In this document: piece after piece, positions 55,801 through 64,000 of the stretch | How the letters are laid out: each line of letters begins with the position of its first letter | How positions within the stretch are numbered: the stretch's first letter is position 1 | Origin: Mantamonas sphyraenae | Taxonomy: Eukaryota; CRuMs; Mantamonadidae | Direction of reading: 5' to 3' | DNA length: 64,000 nucleotides | NCBI GenBank assembly: GCA_026936335.1 | Contig: JAPMXV010000046.1 | Span: forward strand, 186,001 to 250,000 | Notes under the pieces: generated by a model | Database searches by the model: none | Seen by the model: the letters and a program-made list of their open reading frames with translations, nothing else | What the model was told of the DNA's origin: nothing | Position numbers and translations under genes: made by a program

Positions 55801-58104
55801 TTCACCATTGTACCTTCGCGCTACGACGTGCTCATGCGCCAGCGCCACTTCCAGCTGCTGGGCCGCTCCGTGAACATGAACGCGCTGATTGCGCAGCGCA
55901 TCAACACCTTTATCCGCGAAAACGTGGGCCTTGTCATTGCACGCTTCGAGGCCGATGACCTCACGAGTGTGGTCGAGACAGAGTCGTTGCTGAAGAATGT
56001 GCGACGCACCCACCAGCTGCTGTCCAAGTACCTGGAGCTGGACGACTTTGACTCGATCCTGCGTGAGTTTGACGACAGCGTCGCGGTGGTGTCCTTCCAC
56101 GGACGTACGATCCTGCACGCCATCTACGAGCTCATCTTTGACCTGTTCCCCAACTACGTGTACAACAACACCACGGACCGCTTCGTGAAGGGTCCTGTGC
56201 AGTACGCCGACGCAGTGCAGCGCGAAAAGGTGGGCACGGCTGCGCCGACAATGATGTACGGCAACAAGAGCATGAACCTTGCTTTCTCGGCCGTAAACGA
56301 CCTGTACCGAGGCTTTATCGGTGTTCAGCATGTGATGGCGCTCGTGCGCCTGATCGGCCTGCAGCGCGTTCCAATGCTGTTTGCCGAGTGCATGAAGAAC
56401 CTGGAGCTGAAGATCGAGACGACTCTGCAGCCGTACCTGCAGTCGCTTGCCGCAGGCATGCCTCCCACGCTCAAGCTGCCCATTTTCAGCTACGGCGCTC
56501 AGGGATGCTTCGGCTACTACGACCTGCAGCTCAAGGCCATCAAGAGCTACCCGCAGCTGAAACCCGAGGTGCTGCAGGGCTTCCGCGAGGTGGGCAATAT
56601 CATTGCGTTTCTGCGCATGCTGGACACGGCTGTGTCGCTTGTGCGCAACGTGCGAGACACGTTCACGTATGTGTTCCTGAACCGTGGCGCGGAGGCGGAC
56701 GAGGACGACATGACGCCGCTGGAGCTGACGATTTCAGATCTCGTGGAGGAGCTGGAGGACAGGGAGGACGGCAAGGACATGGAGAGCGTGAAACACCTGG
56801 ATCCGATTGCGCTGCGTGTGGAGGCGTCGTATGCCGTGCGCAACCAATCGTCGTTGCTCAAAATGGCCCTGACGGTGATGCAGGGTCTGTTGGAGCCCGT
56901 GTGGGACGAGTGGAAGGGCTATGCGTTTGACAACGAAGATGATTATCAGGTGGAGCAGACGACGGAGTTGTACCGCCTGTGGAGTGCGCTGCAGTTTGTG
57001 TTCTGCCTGCCGACGACGATGCAGAGCGACGGTAGCGACGACAGCCACGAGAACCTGGCCATCTTTGGCGAGGGTGCGCTGATGGGAGGCACTGCGTTTG
57101 TGTACCTGCTGGGCCAGAAAGAGCAGTTTGAGACGTTTGACTTTTGCTACCACCTGCTGCGCGTGAACAGCGACAGCAGCGTGCCCGCATGCGAAGACCA
57201 GTCGATCATGCGCTTCCTGGACAACTGCAGGCGAGTGCGCGCGATGAACATCCGCTCGTTTGCTCTGTACGAGAGCGCCTTCGACCTTGGCGAGCCCGAC
57301 GTGGTCATGGTGCGTCCGCCAGGTTTGGTATCGGAAAAGAAGAAGGGCGATGTGGCTTCCCTGGCTGCTGCGTCGTCCTCCTCTTCCTCTGCTTCGGCTG
57401 CTTCCGACAAGGCCAACCAGCAGGAGGCCCAGCTTGCGCCGCCGCCTTCGGAACAGGCACCTCCTCCTCCTGCTCCGCCTGGAGACGAGCCTCCCCCCCT
57501 CGTGGACGATCTGCCGCCTCCTCCAGTGGAAGAGCAACCGCCTCCTCCCGCACCTCCTGCAGAAGAGCAACCGCCTCCTCCTGCACCCCCTGCGGAAGAG
57601 CAGCCGCCTCCTCCTGCACCCCCCGCGGACGAGCAGCCGCCTCCTCCCGCGCCCCCCGCGGACGAGCAACCGCCTCCTCCTGCGCCGCCTGCGGATTCGG
57701 ACGAAGAGGACGAAGAGGATGAGGAGGACGAGGAGGAGGACGAGGCACCGCCCCCTCCTGCACCTGAGGAGGACGACATGCCGCCTGCGCCCGAGCCCGA
57801 GCCCGAGCCTGAACCTGAGCCTGAGCCCGAAGAGGAGCCAGCTCCCGCGCCGGGTGACGATTTCGGAGCACCGCCGCCTATGGACGATGATTTCGGAGCA
57901 CCGCCGCCGATGGACGACGATTTCGGAGCACCGCCGCCTATGGACGATGATTTCGGAGCACCGCCGCCTATGGACGATGATTTCGGAGCGCCACCACCGA
58001 TGGACGACGATTTCGGAGCGCCGCCACCCATGGACGACGACGATTTCGGCGCCCCACCGCCGATGGACGACGATGATTTCGGCGCCCCGCCGCCGATGGA
58101 TTGA
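52814..58104 (+). CDS. CYFIP1: CYFIP/Sra-1, WAVE complex subunit, with proline-rich acidic tail
   Basis: CYFIP binds Rac and, with NAP1, ABI, HSPC300 and WAVE, controls Arp2/3-driven actin growth. Exons are 52814-53026, 53197-53397, 53781-53938 and 54153-58104, giving 1507 residues. The first 1220 or so match CYFIP throughout: YVSMLYTFRSCSKAIPQVK, ASFTTTMSEIKAKIK, HPTREDAYTECTEYEKAGRYNYT, IQFPIEMSMPWILIDHIL, QFLYDEVEAEVNLCFDQFV, RQRHFQLLGRSVNMNALI, FDFCYHLLRV. Animal CYFIP stops soon after that point. Here about 230 more residues follow: Ala/Ser, then PPPPAPPAEEQ repeats, an acidic EEDEEDEEDEEEDE run, PEPEPEPEPE and eight DDFGAPPPMDD repeats ending at the stop. Such a tail could bind profilin or SH3 domains. 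Confidence 0.93.
57450..58100 (+). repeat. Proline-rich and DFGAPPPMDD coding repeats
   Basis: Two successive repeat blocks end the CYFIP gene. The first repeats EQPPPPAPPA with variants, 57530-57700. The second repeats DDFGAPPPM as a near-perfect 30-base unit eight times, 57857-58095; its last two units carry an extra Asp. The repeats are in frame and unbroken. Confidence 0.9.
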
Positions 58105-58201
58105 GGAGAACGAACGAGAGAAGAGAGAGGAGGTGAGGAGGTACAACAACAACAACAACACCACATTCAGTCAACCCAACATCTTCATTCGCACGCAACG
58201 C

Positions 58202-58891
58202 TCACTGCGACTTTTTCGCTTGGCCGCCTCGCTGAACTGCCCTTCGCAGCTGAAGCAGAGGCCCAAGGGCGGGGAAACCGTACAGAGTGCACAGAAAGAA
58301 CCAGCCAAAGGCATTCTCGACCTTCCACTGGTCAAGTTTGGCGTCAGCAGCCTGTGTGCGGATGATCGAATTGATGTCTGCAGGAGGCAGAGATGGACGC
58401 ATCACATCATGGTGTTGGCAGAAAGCATCCACACATACACAAGCGCACATCGAACGGGTTAGCACGTGCGTGTACGCAGCAGGGACGGGCCAAAGCGGGG
58501 GGGGGGAGGGGGATGCGGTAGGAAGCGAGAGGGCAAACGCACCAAGGGCGACGTAGAAGCCAATCATGCCCTCTACAAGATGGGCAAGGTAAGCAAGGAC
58601 GAAAATGATCATCACAATGCTCTGGAAGGTGTCCTTGTTGGCCGAACCAAGTCCTGTGAGCGTCAGGGTCAGGTAGTCCAGGAGCTGCTGGGACGCACGC
58701 ACGAGCGTGTCGTACTTGGGGTCATGGATGTTGCAAAAGGCCAGAAAAGCCACCAGTCCCATGCCAACAAGTATGGGTGCCCCAATCAGCAGGCTTGGAT
58801 GCTTGGGCATCGGCCGCACGGTCTCAGTTCGGGCCATTTCAACACAGTTGAGAGGATTCGCTGGGTCCCCTAGCGACACCGCCGGCACCAT
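58202..58891 (-). CDS. Small multi-pass membrane protein, TMEM254-like
   Basis: Exons 58891-58543 and 58377-58202 join in phase 1 to give 174 residues. Three or four hydrophobic helices are visible: LIGAPILVGMGLVAFLAFC, IVMIIFVLAYLAHLVEGMIGFYVAL and FGWFFLCTLYGFPALGPLL. The AHLVEGMIGFYVAL element (HxxE in a helix) and the WFF-x4-GFPALGPLL helix resemble TMEM254/DUF4499 proteins, but the match is by eye only. A Lys/Arg/Gln tail ends the protein. An alternative start at 58834 would remove 19 residues. The gene is convergent with CYFIP and shares a 213-base divergent region with CAND1. Confidence 0.7.
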   Translation of the reverse strand: MVPAVSLGDPANPLNCVEMARTETVRPMPKHPSLLIGAPILVGMGLVAFLAFCNIHDPKYDTLVRASQQLLDYLTLTLTGLGSANKDTFQSIVMIIFVLAYLAHLVEGMIGFYVALGAFALSLPTASPSPPPLWPVPAAYTHVLTRSMCACVCVDAFCQHHDVMRPSLPPADINSIIRTQAADAKLDQWKVENAFGWFFLCTLYGFPALGPLLQLRRAVQRGGQAKKSQ

Positions 58892-59104
58892 AGGGAAACG
58901 TCAGTCCTGCTCGCGCTCGTTTGGAAGTGTGGCTTTGTGGGGCCGTGCACACTTGCATTGAGTGAGTGGGTCAACGCGCCGCTGCAGCCACCCAAACTCC
59001 GTGCGTTTCGATGCGAGCATCCACCACATGCACGTCCCACCACCCACTCACCCTTGCGCACCCTCGCCCTCGTCCTTCACCTACTCGCCCCAGACAGAAC
59101 AACC
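58892..59104. promoter_or_regulatory. Divergent intergenic region (TMEM254-like / CAND1)
   Basis: The 213 bases between the two start codons must hold both promoters. They are rich in CACCC-type runs. No TATA box was seen. Confidence 0.4.
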
Positions 59105-62100
59105 ATGTCCAATTCCATCAACGTGAAGAGCTTTGTGGAAAAGGTAGGATCAACGGCCTGGCTACGACGCCGTTCCCTCAGTGCGCACACTCACACTCAC
59201 AACACACACACACACACGCACACACACACAGCTGAACAGCACCGACTTTGACCTGCGCTACATGGGTCTGAACGACCTTGCAGAGGAGCTGGTCAAGCCG
59301 TCTTTTTCGCTGGACCACTCGAGCGAGGCCAAGCTCGTCGACAAGGTGCTTGAGCTCCTCAACGATGTGTCTGGCGAGGTCAAGGGTGTGGCTGTGGACT
59401 GGTGAGTTGCATGTGCATGCGTGTGGACAACCCTGCAGATTGTGTTTTGGTTGGACGATCAGCGGGCGACTTTTCCCCTCTCCCACTAGCTGTCAAAAAG
59501 GACTCGTGCATCGCACGCAGGGCCCTGGCTTCCTGTGCACGACGTCTGTGTGCCTTGTTCTGGCCCTGGGGTTCCCATATCTTTGTCCTGCAGCATGTTT
59601 GTGTGCAGGCGTCTTCTGGTGTCGCGCGATGAGGGGGTTCCTGGTATTCTGTGCTGACTCTGCTTTTTCAGCCTGGGTGTATTCATCCAGCACGTCTCTG
59701 ATGCCACCCTGGCCAACATCATCACCACTCTCATTGACGGCCTCGTCGACGGCAAGGATGACCAGCGCGAGATGAGCGCCACAGCCCTCAAGAAGGTCGT
59801 GTACGATCTGCCGTCCGACCAGGCTGCTCTCCTCACAGCACGCAAGGTCGTCGATCTCCTCGCACCCAGCATCATCAAAGCTGTCGATGTACGTTTTTGT
59901 CCCAGCCCCCTCCCCAGTTTCGCATACGCCTTGCTTGCAGCATAATACTGCATGCCCAGTGTGCTTCCGGTGGACGGGAGTTTTGCTTGCCTTTCACTTT
60001 TCCCTCTTGACGGAATTCTGACTCCCACCACTCTGCCACCGTCGCGTGCCCCTCACCTGCACACGCTGACTGTTCCCACCCCGTTGTCCTTTGCTTGTGC
60101 ATGGTGTCTGTCGCCTCGCCCTGTGTCATGCTGCGTGTCCTCTCGTGCACACACAGAGCGAGAACGTCCAGGTCAAACTCGAGGCGCTTGATCTGCTTCA
60201 CGACCTGCTTCGCACATACTCGCAGTTCCTCGTCGATCTGCAGGACAGCATTGTGGACGTGCTCTTGCCTCAGCTTCATGTGACTCGCCAGGCAGTGCGC
60301 AAGCGAGCCATTGTGTGCCTGGGTCCCACTTGCAGTCTGTGTCGCGAGGACCTCTTCAACGTCCTCTGCACAGACATCATCGAGCAGATCAACAAGTCCA
60401 GCAAGCAGGAGATGCAGGCCACGTTTGTGCAGTCCATGGGCACCATTGCACGCTTCTCGGGCTACCGCGCAGGCCGCTTCTTCAAGAGCTGCGTGCCGAC
60501 CATCCTCGACCATGTGCTCAACACAGACGCCGACGAGGACGAGGACGACGAGCTGCGCGAGGTCGAGCTCATGACCCTCGAGTCGTTTGTGCGCAAGGCT
60601 CCCAAGGACATCACTCCGTTCATCCCGCGCATCGTAGACGCCTGCGTCGAGTACATCGCGTACGACCCCAACTACGTCGACGACGACGACGACGACAGCG
60701 CAGATGAGTACAGCGACGACGAGTACAGCGACGACGAGTATGACGACGACGTGTACAGCGACGACGCCGATGTGAGCTGGAAGGTGCGCCTGGCATGCAG
60801 CAAGACCTTGTGTGCCATCATCAGCAGCAGGCCCGAGCTCCTGTCCACCATGTACCACGACGTGTGCCCGCTGCTCATTCAGCGCTTCAAGGAGCGTGAG
60901 GAGAACGTCAAGCTGGACATCTTCCACACCTTTGCCGAGCTGCTGCACGCCACAAACACAGCCGTCAAGTACAGCTCCACGGGCTCCGACTACCTCGACA
61001 TGCTGCGCAGCCGCATGGACCGCGTGGCCAAGGTCCTGCCCAAGCTCCTCAACAACAAGAGCTTCAAGACGCGTCAGGGCACATTCAACATGCTGCGCGA
61101 GCTGACCCAGGTCCTTCCGGGCGCCCTCGAAGACTGTGTCGGTACCCTGGCCAAGGGCATCACCACCTCGCTCGAGGAGACCGCAAACGGCTGCACACCC
61201 CTCAAGATCGACACCTTGCTCTTTACGCAGGCGCTCATCACGCACAACAACGCCACCAGCATCCAGCCGCACCTTGGCACCCTGTGCCCGCCCGTGTACG
61301 CCTGCGTCGGCGAGTCCTTCTTCAAGATCATTGCCGAGGCGCTTCGTGTGTGCCAATTGCTCATCGACGTGATGAGTCCGGTCAAGGACACGTCCGGCGA
61401 GGTGGAGATGGGCGACGGCTTTGACTATGCCCCGTTTGCCCAGGACCTCTTTGACGCCGTCTATCCGCGCCTGGAGGACCAGCAGCTCGACCAGGAGGTC
61501 AAAGAGTGTGCCATCACTGCTGTTGGACTCATTGTGGCTCGCCTGAGCTCGGGTCTGAGCTCCGGTGTGGACAAGGCTCTGACGCTGCTCGCCGATCGTC
61601 TCAACAACGAAATCACGCGCCTGAGCGCCGTCAAGGCCTTTGCCACCATTGCTACCTCGCCAAGCCTCGTCGATGTGTCGGCCGTGCTCACCGACGTCGT
61701 GTCGCAGCTTGCCCTCTTCCTGCGCAAGAGCGACCGCCCGCTGAAGATCAACACGTTGGCTGCGCTTGACGCCATTGTGCAGCGCTACTCCGCGGATGTG
61801 GGCTCTCTCGTGGGCCAGATCCTGGACGAACTGTCGCCCCTGGTGTCGGACGAGGACCTGCACCTGTCGCACCTTGCGGTGAAGTTGGCTGTGTCGATCC
61901 TGCGCGCCGATCCGTCGTCCGTGGGCGCCATCAACGAGACGATTGTGCCCAATGTGCTCAGCCTGCTGCGCTCGCCGCTGCTGCAGGGCGCAGCACTGCG
62001 TTCGGTGCTGTCGCTGTTTGAGGAGCTGTTGCGCACGGGCGACAGCAGTGTGAGCTTCGATGCGCTACTGGCTATGGTGTTGGACCTGTCCAAGCAGGCG

Positions 62101-63456
62101 CGCAACGGCAAGACGAGCGTGGCTGCGGCATCGTCGTCCGCCAACACTTCGGGTTACTCGCGCCAGAGCTTGTCTTCGATCGCCAAGTGCATCGCCGTGC
62201 TGTGCAAGAACGCCAGCCAGTCGCAGGTGCAAGGCACCATGTCCTCGTTTGTGGCCGACCTCAGCGCAGACGACGAAGCCACGCAACTCATGGCCATGCT
62301 GTCCATCGGCGAGACGGGTCTGCTGGTCGACCTTTCCGATGTCGACGGCGTGTTTGCCACCGTGTTGGCTGCCTTTGACTCGCAGTCGGAGGAGGTCAAG
62401 ACGGCTGCGTCGTTCGCTCTGGGTGGCCTCACGGTGGGTTCCCTCAAGGGTTTCCTGCCCCTGCTGCTGGAAGAGATCCAAGCCTCGCCCAAGCGCCAGT
62501 ACCTGCTGCTGCACTCGCTGAAGGAGATCATTTCGCGTCAGGCCGCCGATCTGTCTGCCATCGAGAACTACTTTGACTCGCTGCTGGACATGCTGTATGC
62601 TCACTGCGAGTCCAAGGAAGAGGGCACGCGCAATGTGGTGGCCGAGTGCCTTGGCCGCGTGGCGCTGCTCAACCCCTCCAAGATGGTCGATTCGCTGGAA
62701 GGCAGGCTGGCCGACTCGAGCGCCAACACGCGCGCAACCGTGGTCACCTCCATCCGCTTCCTGGTGACCGAGGACGGCGCCGACGACGAGGTGATCATGC
62801 CGCTGCTGACGGCGTCGATGAAGCTGATTGGCGACAGCGACCTCAACGTGCGCCGCGCCACGCTGATGACGCTCAACTTTGTGATCCACAACAAGGTGAC
62901 GCTGATCCACGACGAGCTGCCGGGTGTGCTGCCGCAGGTGTATGCCGAAACCGAAGTGAAGGAAGAGCTGAAGCGCAAGGTGGTAGTGGGTCCGTTTACA
63001 CGCACGGTGGACGACGGTCTGGACTTGCGCAAGGCCGCTTTCTCTGTGATGAACACGCTGCTGGCACGCAGTGTGGATGTCCTGGACATGCCCGAATTCC
63101 TGCAGCATGTGACCGACGGCCTGGGTGACGAGTACGACATCAAGACACTGTCGCATTCGATGGTGCAGAAGCTGTGCTCGGCCGCACCCGTGGCGGTGTT
63201 GGAGTCGCTCTCGGCCATGGTCCCGCCTCTCAAGGAGACTGTGAACCAGAAGATGAAGAAGAACGCCATCCAGCAGGAGATTGAGAAGAACGAGGAGACC
63301 ATCAAGAGCGCTCTGCGATGCACCGCTGCGCTGCGTTCTCTCGAGGACGCAGACTCCAACGAGGAGTTTGTGGCCTTTGTCAACGAGATCGAGGCCGACG
63401 AGAAGCTGAGTGCCACCCTGGCTGAGGTCAGCGCAAGCAACCAAGCCGACATGTGA
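59105..63456 (+). CDS. CAND1: CAND1, cullin exchange factor
   Basis: CAND1 binds unneddylated cullins and swaps substrate receptors of SCF ubiquitin ligases. Exons 59105-59143, 59232-59401, 59672-59888 and 60157-63456 keep frame and give 1241 residues, next to the family length of about 1230. The sequence is HEAT repeats throughout and opens VEKLNSTDFDLRYMGLNDL as in animal CAND1. Other family marks are KLEALDLLHDLLRTY, the acidic loop rich in Asp/Tyr near 60675-60775 (DDEYSDDEYDDD), SWKVRLACSKTL, the central KIDTLLFTQALI and the C-terminal GPFTRTVDDGLDLRKAAF, which marks the cullin-clasping end. No frameshifts were seen. Intron 1 holds an AC microsatellite. Confidence 0.95.
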
Positions 63457-63522
63457 GCGGGAGGAAATGGAAATGGAAAACGAGGATTTTGTTTGAGTGC
63501 AACGTGGATGTTCTGTTCCGTC

Positions 63523-64000
63523 TCAGCAAAAGCCGATGGCGTTGCCAACGGCGTTGAGGACGTGGCCAACGGGCGATGTGCCGTGGAGGACAATGGCCGC
63601 GCTGATGAGCTTGATCATCTGGTTTTCCAGATTGGCACGCTGATAGGCGTTGTTAAACTTGCAACTGGGAAGCACATCCAGGACGCTGGTGCTACCTGCG
63701 GTGCAAACGGGTTGGTTGCCGAGCATTCCGCCTGCAATGGCCAACAGGATGACACTCAGGAGCGTGGAGCAGCACATGCATCCGTAGCTGAACATGGTTG
63801 GCTCTTTGCCTCCCAGCGAGCAATGGGCGGCTGTCTGGACGCAGAATATGATCGAAGCAAACACAATGTGTGCGTACATGACGCCCTCGAGCAGATTGAC
63901 AACGGAGCCGTAGTGATCGGCGCACTTGCCAAACTGAGCTTGGATTTCGGGCCGCGCTTCGTTGGTCAGAGATGCCTTTGTGCCCTTGCAAGTGCCATCG
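63523..64000 (-). CDS. Membrane protein, partial (5' end beyond window)
   Basis: The minus frame ends at 63523 and stays open to the window edge, about 158 residues. It shows at least three hydrophobic stretches: EGVMYAHIVFASIIFCVQTAA, GCMCCSTLLSVILLAIAGGML and MIKLISAAIVLHGTSPVGHVL. There are several cysteines, and short hydrophilic loops carry GTCKGTKASLTNEARPE and NQPVCTAGSTSVLD. The family was not recognised. It is convergent with CAND1, with 66 bases between stops. Confidence 0.6.
   Translation of the reverse strand, partial: DGTCKGTKASLTNEARPEIQAQFGKCADHYGSVVNLLEGVMYAHIVFASIIFCVQTAAHCSLGGKEPTMFSYGCMCCSTLLSVILLAIAGGMLGNQPVCTAGSTSVLDVLPSCKFNNAYQRANLENQMIKLISAAIVLHGTSPVGHVLNAVGNAIGFC

Noticed and set aside
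57147-58166. Minus-strand Gly/Ser-rich ORF
   Set aside because: Antisense of the proline-rich CYFIP tail: Pro codons read in reverse as Gly, so it is not evidence of a gene.
1-64000. tRNA, rRNA or snRNA genes
   Set aside because: No cloverleaf, A/B-box pair or conserved rRNA stretch was noticed. A covariance-model scan would be needed to exclude small RNAs in introns.

Overview
This is nuclear DNA of a GC-rich, gene-dense, flagellated eukaryote, most likely a free-living protist. Genes have short introns of about 60 to 250 bases with GTGAGT, GTGCGT or GTACGT donors and CAG acceptors, and codons mostly end in G or C. Gaps between genes are usually 45 to 250 bases, and neighbouring genes lie on both strands. 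ARMC2 and CFAP47 homologues imply a motile cilium. A CYFIP homologue implies a WAVE complex. There is also a 7TM-TKL receptor kinase and a giant surface protein with an integrin-like NPxY tail. An apusomonad such as Thecamonas or another basal obazoan or amorphean would fit, but the sequence alone does not establish the species.

Layout: 1-2641 (-) kelch/coiled-coil protein, cut by the window edge; 2791-5218 (-) eIF2B delta; 5390-11841 (+) a very long LRR-PH-coiled-coil-LRR protein; 11874-13076 (-) coiled-coil protein; 13203-15131 (-) DNAJC7-type co-chaperone; 15219-18194 (+) six-hairpin glycosidase-like protein; 18249-21171 (+) 7TM-TKL receptor kinase; 21357-28712 (+) secreted/transmembrane protein with 57 ADAMTS-type cysteine repeats.

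28740-30613 and 36442-38293 are two nearly identical arms of a large inverted repeat. Each arm holds a small unknown gene and a divergent eIF5A gene. Between the arms lie an LRR-ankyrin gene, ARMC2 and a ubiquitin-like protein, all on the minus strand. The left arm also holds the end of the LRR gene; the right arm carries only a cut-off copy of that end and runs into the stop codon of the neighbouring GatA-type amidase.

38284-39816 (-) amidase; 39887-40923 (+) secreted, probably GPI-anchored protein; 40969-41885 (-) TAF11; 41948-43627 (-) coiled-coil protein; 43717-52743 (+) CFAP47; 52814-58104 (+) CYFIP with an unusual proline-rich and acidic tail; 58202-58891 (-) small membrane protein; 59105-63456 (+) CAND1; 63523-64000 (-) partial membrane protein.

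The genes do not form one pathway; this is ordinary mixed eukaryotic gene order. The most notable items are the gene-bearing inverted repeat with the eIF5A pair, the giant ADAMTS-motif surface protein, the receptor kinase and the CYFIP tail fusion. At least eight apparent one- or two-base frameshifts interrupt the longest genes. They look like sequence errors, although this has not been shown. Exon borders come from reading splice signals and keeping frame. No RNA genes, CRISPR arrays or transposase genes were seen.
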